Assembly (NCBI GenBank): GCA_900759435.1
Contig: CAAEVD010000029.1
Coordinates: forward strand, 1-5,875
Source of the DNA: an uncultured Collinsella sp.
GTDB taxonomy: Bacteria > Actinomycetota > Coriobacteriia > Coriobacteriales > Coriobacteriaceae
Length of the DNA stretch: 5,875 nt
Direction: 5' to 3'
Each line of letters begins with the position of its first letter. The first letter of the stretch is position 1. The position numbers and the translations under genes were made by a program. The notes beneath the pieces were generated by a model. It was not told where the DNA came from. It saw only the letters and a list, made by a program, of their open reading frames with translations, and made no database searches. Positions 1-4,673 of this stretch are shown one piece after another.

Positions 1-96
1 ATTACGGTCGCTATCGCCGGCGTCATCCTCGTTGAGGCAATGCGCTCGCTGCGCCACGCGTGTGGGATGGACGCAGCGAGCGCACCGCTGCCCTAG
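1..96 (+). CDS. 3' end of an unidentified protein (partial, start lies outside window)
   Basis: Frame 1 is open from the first base to a TAG at 94-96 and encodes 31 residues beginning ITVAIAGVILVEAM and ending SAPLP. The first 12 or so residues are hydrophobic and could be the end of a last membrane helix, followed by a short polar tail. Most codons end in G or C, as in the neighbouring real genes. The stop shares the bases CTAG with the stop of the convergent ygiQ, a compact arrangement that supports both ends being genuine. The 13-bp inverted repeat at 41-84 lies inside this reading frame. Too little is present to name a family; a transporter or other integral membrane protein is a guess. 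The alternative is that this is simply non-coding sequence downstream of ygiQ. Confidence 0.5.
   Translation: MTVAIAGVILVEAMRSLRHACGMDAASAPLP
41..84. repeat. 13-bp perfect inverted repeat next to the ygiQ stop (possible minus-strand 3' hairpin)
   Basis: The 13 bases at 41-53 (TGCGCTCGCTGCG) are the exact reverse complement of 72-84. The 18-base loop holds a second small stem, CCAC at 54-57 with GTGG at 62-65. Read on the minus strand, the hairpin starts 8 bases after the ygiQ stop codon, the usual place for a transcript-end structure. No run of T follows on either strand, so it is not a textbook intrinsic terminator. It may protect the mRNA 3' end or assist Rho-dependent or convergent termination. 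The function is inferred; the symmetry is seen. Confidence 0.6.
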
Positions 97-2231
97 TTGC
101 GGCGTCCGCCTCCGTTGGCGCCCTGACGCCCCTGGGCCGCGCGATTGCGACCGGCAGTGTTCTGTGCGCGCGACATGCCGCTGTGCCCCTTGCTACCCTT
201 GGGCCCCTTGCCGGCGCCACCGTGCGGCTTGCCGCCCTTCTTGCCGGTTCCATGCCCACCGCCAGCAGATGTCTCGCCCGGGCGCGGGGGCACGGGACGA
301 ATCAGGCAATGCTTGGTGTAGCCGATCAGATCGCGGCGGCCAGCCTTTTCCAGCGCCTCGCGCACGAGCTTGTAGTTCTCGGGCTTGCGATACTGGATGA
401 GCGCACGCTGCATGGCCTTCTCGTGCGGGTCGCGCGCCACGTAGATCGGCTGCATGGTGCGCGGATCCACGCCGGTGTAGTACATGCACGTTGACATGGT
501 GGACGGGGTGGGGTAGAAGTCCTGCACCTGTTCGGGCATGTAGCCCATGTCGCGCACGGCCTCGGCAAGGTCCACTGCTTCCTTCATCGTTGAGCCGGGA
601 TGGCTCGAGATTAGGTACGGCACTACGTACTGCTTGAGTCCGTATTCGCGGTTCAGGCGTTCAAATTTACGACAGAACGCATCGTAGACGGCGCGGCTCG
701 GCTTGCCCATTACGGAGAGCACCGCGTCGCTCACGTGCTCGGGTGCCACGCGTAGCTGGCCCGAGACATGGTGTTCCAGCAGCTCGCGCAAAAACTCGTC
801 CGAGGCATCGGCCATGGTGTAGTCAAAACGGATGCCGCTGCGGACAAAGACCTTCTTGACGCCCGGCAGCTGACGCAGGTCGCGCAGCAGCTGCGTGTAG
901 CCGCTCTCGTCGACCACCATGTTCTTGCACACGCTCGGCCACAGGCAACGCTTGTTCTTGCACACGCCGTGCTTGAGCTGCTTGTCGCAGGCCGGGCGGC
1001 TAAAGTTAGCCGTCGGTCCGCCCACGTCGTTGATGTAGCCCTTAAACTCGGGATCGCGCGTGAGCAGCTCGGCTTCGCGCATGATCGAGTCGTGACTGCG
1101 CATCTGCAGCACGCGACCCTGATGGAAGGTGAGCGCGCAAAACGAGCACTCGCCAAAACAGCCGCGGTTGGAGCTGATGGAAAACTTGATCTCGGCAAAG
1201 GCCGGCACGCCGCCCGCCGCGTCGTAGTCGGGATGCCAATCGCGTGCGTAGGGGAGTTCGGCAACCTCGTCCATCTCGTCGGTGGTGAGTGTTGCCGACG
1301 GCGGGTTCTGCACCACGTACACGCTGTTGGGATATGGCTCTACCAAGCGATGGCCGGTGATAGGGTCCATATTTTGCTGCTGCACGTTAAAGCTGCGCGC
1401 GTAGTTGAGCTTGTCGGCGGCAAGGTCGTCCCAGCTGGGCAGCAGGTCGTAGTCGTAGACCTCGTCGAGCGAGCTGGTGCGGTAGACGGTGCCGTTGATA
1501 TAGGTGATCTGATCGACGGGCAGTCCCGCGTCGAGCGCGTCGGCGATCTCGACAATCGCGTGCTCGCCCATGCCGTAGATGAGGATGTCGGCGCCCGAGT
1601 CGAGCAACACCGAGCGCTTGAGTTTGTCCTGCCAGTAGTCGTAGTGGGCCAGGCGACGCAGGCTCGCCTCGATGCCACCGATAATGATGGGGGCGTCCTT
1701 GAACGTCTGGCGGATGAGGTTGCCGTAGACCGTGACGGCTCGGTTGGGACGGCGCCCCTCCTCGCCACCGGGGGTATAGGCATCGGTGTGGCGGCGGTGC
1801 TTGGTCACCGAATAGTGGTTGACCATGGAGTCCATGTTGCCGGCGCTGACCAAAAAGCCCAGGCGCGGCTCACCGAGCACCGTGATGCTGGCGGGGGCGG
1901 TCCAGTCGGGCTGGCAGATGATGCCCACTTTGTAGCCGTGCGCGTCGAGGACGCGGCTGATGATGGCCATACCAAAGCTGGGGTGGTCCACGTAGGCGTC
2001 GCCGCAGATGTAGACAAAGTCGCACTGGTCCCAGCCGCGTGCATCCATATCGGCGCGGCTGACGGGGAGGAACTTGTCGCGGCCCGGACGCCAGGGGCGG
2101 GCGGGCGTCGCTTGGGAATGCTTGGTGCGGGCGACCGTGGCCTGCGCCTTGCCGCCGCGCTTTTGCTGCTGGCCCTGTTTGCCCTGCTGACTGCGCTGGT
2201 TGTTCTGAGCGTGCTGAGGCTTTTTTGCCAC
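93..2231 (-). CDS. ygiQ: YgiQ-family (UPF0313) radical SAM protein
   Basis: The product has 712 residues when read from the GTG at 2231. That start is chosen because GGGAGG lies 4 bases upstream; an in-frame ATG at 2312 would place the upstream palindrome and promoter inside the gene. Residues around 54-110 carry the YgiQ N-terminal pattern FLPVSRADMDARGWDQCDF and GDAYVDHPSFGMAI, then QPDW. The radical SAM cluster motif CFGECSFC (CxxxCxxC, Cys 358, 362, 365) would bind a 4Fe-4S cluster and S-adenosylmethionine. Four more cysteines at about 415, 424, 429 and 435 could hold a second metal centre. The family is widespread, cytoplasmic, and its substrate is unknown. The first ~45 residues are Gln/Lys-rich and the last ~68 are Gly/Lys/Arg-rich; both are probably disordered. 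The length is near that of E. coli YgiQ. It is transcribed alone, convergent with the partial gene and divergent from the DUF1275 gene. Confidence 0.95.
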   Translation of the reverse strand: MAKKPQHAQNNQRSQQGKQGQQQKRGGKAQATVARTKHSQATPARPWRPGRDKFLPVSRADMDARGWDQCDFVYICGDAYVDHPSFGMAIISRVLDAHGYKVGIICQPDWTAPASITVLGEPRLGFLVSAGNMDSMVNHYSVTKHRRHTDAYTPGGEEGRRPNRAVTVYGNLIRQTFKDAPIIIGGIEASLRRLAHYDYWQDKLKRSVLLDSGADILIYGMGEHAIVEIADALDAGLPVDQITYINGTVYRTSSLDEVYDYDLLPSWDDLAADKLNYARSFNVQQQNMDPITGHRLVEPYPNSVYVVQNPPSATLTTDEMDEVAELPYARDWHPDYDAAGGVPAFAEIKFSISSNRGCFGECSFCALTFHQGRVLQMRSHDSIMREAELLTRDPEFKGYINDVGGPTANFSRPACDKQLKHGVCKNKRCLWPSVCKNMVVDESGYTQLLRDLRQLPGVKKVFVRSGIRFDYTMADASDEFLRELLEHHVSGQLRVAPEHVSDAVLSVMGKPSRAVYDAFCRKFERLNREYGLKQYVVPYLISSHPGSTMKEAVDLAEAVRDMGYMPEQVQDFYPTPSTMSTCMYYTGVDPRTMQPIYVARDPHEKAMQRALIQYRKPENYKLVREALEKAGRRDLIGYTKHCLIRPVPPRPGETSAGGGHGTGKKGGKPHGGAGKGPKGSKGHSGMSRAQNTAGRNRAAQGRQGANGGGRRN

Positions 2232-2262
2232 GATCCCTCCCGGTGTTTGTATGCTGCACGTA

Positions 2263-2268
2263 ATTGTA
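2263..2268 (-). promoter_or_regulatory. Putative -10 box of the ygiQ promoter
   Basis: On the minus strand these bases read TACAAT, a five-of-six match to TATAAT. Transcription would begin near 2256, giving a leader of about 25 bases that contains the GGGAGG ribosome site and the GTG start at 2231. No TTGACA-like -35 box is present at 16-18 bases; that position is occupied by the palindrome at 2269-2303. The promoter may therefore depend on an activator, or be blocked by a repressor bound there. Confidence 0.45.
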
Positions 2269-2303
2269 ACCAGTCTTTTTAGGACGGGGCTAAAAAGACT
2301 GGT
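2269..2303. repeat. 14-bp perfect palindrome in the ygiQ / DUF1275 divergent region (operator or hairpin)
   Basis: ACCAGTCTTTTTAG at 2269-2282 is the exact reverse complement of 2290-2303, separated by the 7 bases GACGGGG. It touches the TACAAT box of ygiQ and covers its -35 region, where an operator would be expected. No T-run follows the second arm on either strand, and no gene end points into it, so a terminator is unlikely. It could also act on the divergent DUF1275 gene, whose start is about 180 bases away. The binding protein is unknown. Confidence 0.6.
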
Positions 2304-2467
2304 GGAGTACATGAGCTAGCGGATCGGCGTGTCGATGCGGGTGTCGTTTGTTTCCAGACTGTGTATCCCTGTGTCGAAGGGGTCGTCTCGCGCGCACGCC
2401 ATGTTGTCAATGGGTTACAGTATGAACGGCGGCTATGTTTCCGCCAACGCACGAGAGAGTCGTCAAC

Positions 2468-2474
2468 AAGGAGG
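2468..2474 (+). promoter_or_regulatory. Ribosome binding site deciding the DUF1275 start
   Basis: AAGGAGG is a near-perfect Shine-Dalgarno sequence 10 bases before the ATG at 2485. The spacing is slightly long. No comparable site precedes the upstream in-frame ATG codons, so the 52 extra residues of the longer open frame are probably not translated. Confidence 0.7.
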
Positions 2475-2484
2475 ATGCACGACG

Positions 2485-3201
2485 ATGCAGCGTGCCAAAC
2501 AGATATCGGAGTCTATTGAGCTGGGCATCATCTTGGCGCTCGCCGGTGGCTTTATGGACGTGTATTCGTACATTGGGCGCGACCATGTTTTCGCCAACGC
2601 GCAGACAGGCAACATCCTGCTCGTGGGCGTGAGCATCTCGGAGGGCAACTGGGCACTTGCGGGGCGCTACTTCTTTCCTGTGGTGTCGTTTGCCGTGGGT
2701 ATTATGCTTGCCGATCTGGTACACGAGCGGTTTGGCAGCGTGATCCACTGGCGTCAGGTGACGGTGTTCTTTGAAGCCGTCATCTTGCTGGGCGTGAGCT
2801 TTATCCCCGGTGGCGGTTACAACCTGCTCGCCAACTGCCTCACCTCTTTTGCCTGCGGCATGCAAGTCGAGAGCTTCCGCAAGATCCACGGTCACGGCAT
2901 CGCTACGACCATGTGCATCGGCAACTTGCGCAACGCGCTGCAAAACGTGGACGATTACATCATCACCCACAGGCGCGGCTTTTTGGAAAACGGCCTGCTG
3001 TACTTTGGTGTGATCTTTACCTTTGTGTTTGGCGCCGTGCTGGGCAACTGGTGTATTGAGCGCATGGGGCTCCACGCCATCGTCGTGGCGAGTTTGCTGC
3101 TGTTTGTCGCGTTTGCCATCATGTTCATCGACCGCGAGCGCGACTTGCGCTTACGCTGGAAGGTTGCGGCCGAGGCTTGGAAAGAGGGCTGCCGAAAGTA
3201 A
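2485..3201 (+). CDS. DUF1275 / YoaK-family membrane protein
   Basis: The protein has 238 residues from the ATG at 2485, the usual size for the family. The open frame extends upstream to 2329, but that stretch is not hydrophobic in the family manner and lacks a ribosome site. About six hydrophobic segments are visible, near residues 11-30, 62-81, 93-109, 112-128, 170-188 and 196-215. The family pattern is clear: GGFMDVYSY at 21-29, FANAQTGNILLVG at 36-48, and CGMQVESFRKI followed by ATTMCIGNLRNAL at 124-152. Two similar GN-containing motifs after helices suggest an internal repeat. It ends in a short charged tail (residues 216-238). The molecular function of DUF1275 proteins is not established, so transport should not be assumed. 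It is monocistronic, with hairpins directly after the stop. No convincing -35/-10 pair was found upstream. Confidence 0.9.
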   Translation: MQRAKQISESIELGIILALAGGFMDVYSYIGRDHVFANAQTGNILLVGVSISEGNWALAGRYFFPVVSFAVGIMLADLVHERFGSVIHWRQVTVFFEAVILLGVSFIPGGGYNLLANCLTSFACGMQVESFRKIHGHGIATTMCIGNLRNALQNVDDYIITHRRGFLENGLLYFGVIFTFVFGAVLGNWCIERMGLHAIVVASLLLFVAFAIMFIDRERDLRLRWKVAAEAWKEGCRK

Positions 3202-3206
3202 CCGAT

Positions 3207-3235
3207 TGCGGCAAAGGGGCTGTCCCTTTGCCGCA
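3207..3235 (+). repeat. 12-bp perfect hairpin after the DUF1275 gene
   Basis: TGCGGCAAAGGG at 3207-3218 pairs exactly with CCCTTTGCCGCA at 3224-3235 around the 5-base loop GCTGT. It begins 5 bases after the stop codon. There is no T-run after it, so it may be a 3' stabilising structure or a dispersed intergenic repeat rather than the terminator, which follows at 3252-3282. Confidence 0.65.
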
Positions 3236-3251
3236 CTGATCAATATTGGGG

Positions 3252-3282
3252 AGGGGACGGCCATCTCGGCCGCCCCTTTTTT
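3252..3282 (+). terminator. Intrinsic terminator of the DUF1275 gene
   Basis: AGGGG at 3252-3256 and CGGCC at 3258-3262 pair with GGCCGCCCCT at 3268-3277, with one bulged A (3257) and a 5-base loop ATCTC. Six T bases (3277-3282) follow the GC-rich stem at once. This is a standard Rho-independent terminator, 50 bases after the stop codon. Confidence 0.85.
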
Positions 3283-3435
3283 GGAGTCTTAAGCGCTAAG
3301 GTGCATGTTTGTAATGACAAGATTTGACGTCAGCAAAGCGTGTTGCTTGAGGCTATAGAATAAAAATGTCATCTTTCCAGCTATGATTATTAGTTAAGGG
3401 GATGGACATATGTCAGAGCTTTTTATTCATAATAA

Positions 3436-3753
3436 GACGACAGTAATCAAGTTGATAATCAAGGCGGAGAACTGTCCTCTTTATTGCTTTGTAGAGCCTT
3501 TCTGAGCAGCTATTCTATTATTAGTCTGGATGAGTCTTGCAACAATTTAGATAGTGTTTCGATATCCTTTTTGAAAGTAGCGTCTACGCAGGAAATGAAA
3601 AAACATACCGCGATTACTGCGAATCATGGACATGGTTTCGAACAATTTGCAGACTATGTAATACAGTTCCAGGAGCCAGAAAAAACTATCCTAAATGTTG
3701 CTACGAACTGCTTTTTGCGATTTATTCGAGATGCTCTTCAATCCGAGCCCTAA
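3436..3753 (+). pseudogene. C-terminal remnant of an ABC-transporter ATPase
   Basis: The frame is open from 3436, just after a TAA at 3433-3435, to the TAA at 3751-3753 (105 residues). It shows the second half of an ABC ATPase in the right order: a degraded signature at residues 8-12 (NQGGE where LSGGQ/E is expected), the RAFLSS segment, Walker B SIISLDE (27-33, with catalytic Glu 33), the D-loop NNLD (36-39), and an H-loop with His 64 followed by FEQFADYVI. The usual DEPT is DESC. Walker A and the Q-loop are absent, and no GxxGxGK sequence was found in any frame upstream. The last ~27 residues do not resemble the family. An ATG at 3410 with AAGGGG 8 bases before it opens a short frame (MSELFIHN) that could be the old N-terminus after an internal deletion. 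A partner permease is absent. The residue pattern recalls antimicrobial-peptide or ABC-F type ATPases, but the subfamily is not resolvable. Confidence 0.7.
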
Positions 3754-4261
3754 GAAGGGCAATGGCTGTAGGTATTCCAATTGCGGCGGCTAATTCGGCT
3801 TTATCCAAAACCTGTATGCTAAAGCACGATTGTTTATCACATTGAAGGACGATAACTGAAGATAGTTTCACTTCCCGTTGGCTGAATATATCGTAATCTC
3901 CAAATAGGAAGTTACCTTTTATTGTGTAATTCGGTATGTTCGTTACGCACTTCATCTCAAGTCTGTTTAGACCATAATCGAACACCGCAACTTCCTTGTG
4001 TTCGATGATGAGCGCAACCCTGGGCATGTTGCTAAAACCACCGTCGACGACAGTAAAGAGTTTTTCATTTGCATCGTCATAAACGGTATATTTAAGACTC
4101 AATAGCTGTCCTAGTGGACCCGTGAACCCATGTTTTTTGATGTTGAGGTTGTCTCCCGCTGGGTTGATGAGAGCCAGAGTATGCGGATAAGGGTTACCTT
4201 CAATTGAGATTCGATATTCGTTTGTAGCCGTCTTGCTCGATTTAGGACAACTAGCCACCAT
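3722..4261 (-). CDS. Putative LURP-one/YxjI-like (tubby-fold) protein
   Basis: The open frame encodes 179 residues from an ATG at 4261, with GAGG 9 bases upstream; an in-frame TGA lies two codons before the ATG, so no longer start exists. The pattern of alternating beta-strands with a repeated theme resembles LURP-one-related/YxjI proteins: KYTVYDDANEKLFTV at 57-71, YTIKGNFLFGDYDIF at 112-126, VKLSSVIVLQ at 131-140, then a short hydrophobic helix ELAAAIGIPTAIALL at 156-170. In that family the fold is a 12-stranded barrel around one helix, and its bacterial role is unknown. The match is by eye and not certain. The length is close to the family norm, so the gene may be whole, although the first ~20 residues look family-atypical. 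No signal peptide is seen. It converges with the ABC remnant, overlapping it by 32 bases. Codon use is A+T-rich, unlike the flanks. Confidence 0.65.
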   Translation of the reverse strand: MVASCPKSSKTATNEYRISIEGNPYPHTLALINPAGDNLNIKKHGFTGPLGQLLSLKYTVYDDANEKLFTVVDGGFSNMPRVALIIEHKEVAVFDYGLNRLEMKCVTNIPNYTIKGNFLFGDYDIFSQREVKLSSVIVLQCDKQSCFSIQVLDKAELAAAIGIPTAIALLRARIEEHLE

Positions 4262-4369
4262 GTGTCATCGCCTCGATCGAATTGGAACCGTCTTCTGCTT
4301 CGTGCGGAGAATTACGCTGTACGTTGCAGTAGATGCAGCTGCAATAACCGCATGGGCAATTTCTAACAA

Positions 4370-4407
4370 AATGAATGACGTTATTTGCTGCATGCATGTT
4401 ATTCATT
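4370..4407. promoter_or_regulatory. Operator-like inverted repeat upstream of the LURP-like gene
   Basis: AATGAATGAC at 4370-4379 and GTTATTCATT at 4398-4407 are inverted repeats with 9 of 10 bases complementary. The 18 bases between them contain the self-complementary TGCATGCA (4389-4396). The right arm covers the start point expected from the minus-strand promoter candidate at 4410-4438, a position suited to a repressor. The symmetry is seen; the role is inferred. Confidence 0.35.
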
Positions 4408-4409
4408 AC

Positions 4410-4438
4410 AAAGTATCTTTTTATAAACGTATTGTCAA
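4410..4438 (-). promoter_or_regulatory. Putative promoter of the LURP-like gene
   Basis: On the minus strand a perfect TTGACA (4433-4438) is followed after 17 bases by TACTTT (4410-4415), a weak -10 match; GATACT two bases nearer is an alternative. The start point would be near 4403, leaving a leader of about 140 bases before the ATG at 4261. Confidence 0.4.
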
Positions 4439-4504
4439 ACATATATTGCTAAAACAGAAACAATTTATAGACTGAGTCGGTCGTATTCTTTGGGCGATTG
4501 CTCC

Positions 4505-4510
4505 TATAAT
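4505..4510 (+). promoter_or_regulatory. Putative -10 box for a long fucO leader
   Basis: TATAAT matches the -10 consensus exactly and faces fucO. The -35 position (around 4482-4487, CGTATT) is a poor match, which suggests an activated promoter. A start near 4517 would give a leader of about 155 bases. A nearer, weaker candidate is TTCAAA at 4603-4608 with TATAGC at 4626-4631 (17-base spacer). The two are not distinguishable by eye. Confidence 0.4.
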
Positions 4511-4544
4511 CTAGCCTTCGCTGCTGTCGGGAGGGAAGGACTAG
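4511..4544 (+). repeat. Stem-loop directly after the TATAAT box
   Basis: CTAGCCTTC at 4511-4519 pairs with GAAGG-A-CTAG at 4535-4544, forming nine base pairs with one bulged A (4540) and a 15-base loop. It overlaps the expected transcription start and could be an operator or the first hairpin of the leader. No T-run follows. Confidence 0.4.
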
Positions 4545-4557
4545 GGCTCCGTTATTC

Positions 4558-4575
4558 TGTTGAAACGCTTTAACA
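4558..4575 (+). promoter_or_regulatory. LacI-family-like operator upstream of fucO
   Basis: TGTTGAAACGCTTTAACA is symmetric at 7 of 9 base pairs about a central CG, the layout typical of LacI/GalR-family (including CcpA-like) operators. Its octamer AACGCTTT (4564-4571) recurs in reverse orientation as AAAGCGTT at 4607-4614, 43 bases away centre to centre, close to four helical turns. Sugar-responsive control of a lactaldehyde reductase would make biological sense, but no regulator gene is in the window. A Rex site was considered and fits less well, because the half-sites are two bases too far apart. Confidence 0.4.
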
Positions 4576-4631
4576 CTTTTGATGTTCTCACGCGTTTTTT
4601 GTTTCAAAAGCGTTAGGATGGGACTTATAGC

Positions 4632-4654
4632 GCGGGGCGTAATGGGTGCCCCGC
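4632..4654 (+). repeat. GC-rich hairpin just before the fucO ribosome site
   Basis: GCGGGGC at 4632-4638 pairs perfectly with GCCCCGC at 4648-4654 around a 9-base loop. It ends 7 bases before the GGGAGG at 4662-4667. With no T-run it is not a terminator; it may protect the mRNA 5' end or influence ribosome access. Confidence 0.5.
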
Positions 4655-4673
4655 ACACGATGGGAGGCTATCA

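Larger units (their letters stand above)
3291..4620. other. A+T-rich accessory insert in GC-rich chromosome
   Basis: After the terminator the base composition shifts visibly to A+T, with many AT-ending codons, and returns to GC-rich sequence just before the alcohol dehydrogenase. The stretch contains a broken ABC ATPase and a LURP-one-like gene, and no housekeeping gene. Imperfect direct repeats, AAGCGCTAAGGTG at 3291-3303 and AAGCGTTAGGATG at 4608-4620 (10 of 13 identical), lie near its edges and could be footprints of insertion, though such a match may arise by chance. No integrase, transposase or tRNA is seen. The edges are approximate. Confidence 0.5.
4262..4673. other. Divergent intergenic region between the LURP-like gene and fucO
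   Basis: These 412 bases hold no convincing gene. Its left half carries a minus-strand promoter candidate and an inverted repeat; its right half carries the fucO promoter candidates, a leader stem-loop, an operator-like palindrome and the fucO ribosome site, listed separately. A minus-strand frame at 4251-4442 (63 codons, five Cys in 11 residues) lacks a ribosome site and is not called. Plus-strand frames here lack ribosome sites and family features. Confidence 0.6.

Noticed and set aside
768..2282. 504-codon plus-strand open frame opposite ygiQ
   Set aside because: It is a shadow of GC-rich ygiQ codons on the other strand, with Val/Ala/His-rich low-complexity translation, no ribosome site and no recognisable family.
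2269..2303. Rho-independent terminator reading of the 14-bp palindrome
   Set aside because: The T-run lies inside the stem, not after it, and no gene ends towards it from either side.
2329..2484. 52-residue N-terminal extension of the DUF1275 protein
   Set aside because: It has no ribosome site at its ATGs and no family similarity, while AAGGAGG precedes the ATG at 2485.
4233..4475. 80-codon plus-strand frame in the intergenic region
   Set aside because: No ribosome site or family feature; it overlaps regulatory-looking sequence and the start of the minus-strand gene.
4558..4575. Rex (redox repressor) site upstream of fucO
   Set aside because: Rex half-sites are normally separated by four bases; here TGTTGA and TTAACA are six apart and the symmetry centres on CG, which fits the LacI family better.
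4449..4658. 69-codon minus-strand frame over the fucO leader
   Set aside because: No ribosome site, no recognisable pattern, and it is antisense to the structured leader.
3291..4673. CRISPR array, tRNA or transposase in the A+T-rich insert
   Set aside because: No regularly spaced repeats, cloverleaf, or transposase/integrase motif was seen in any frame.
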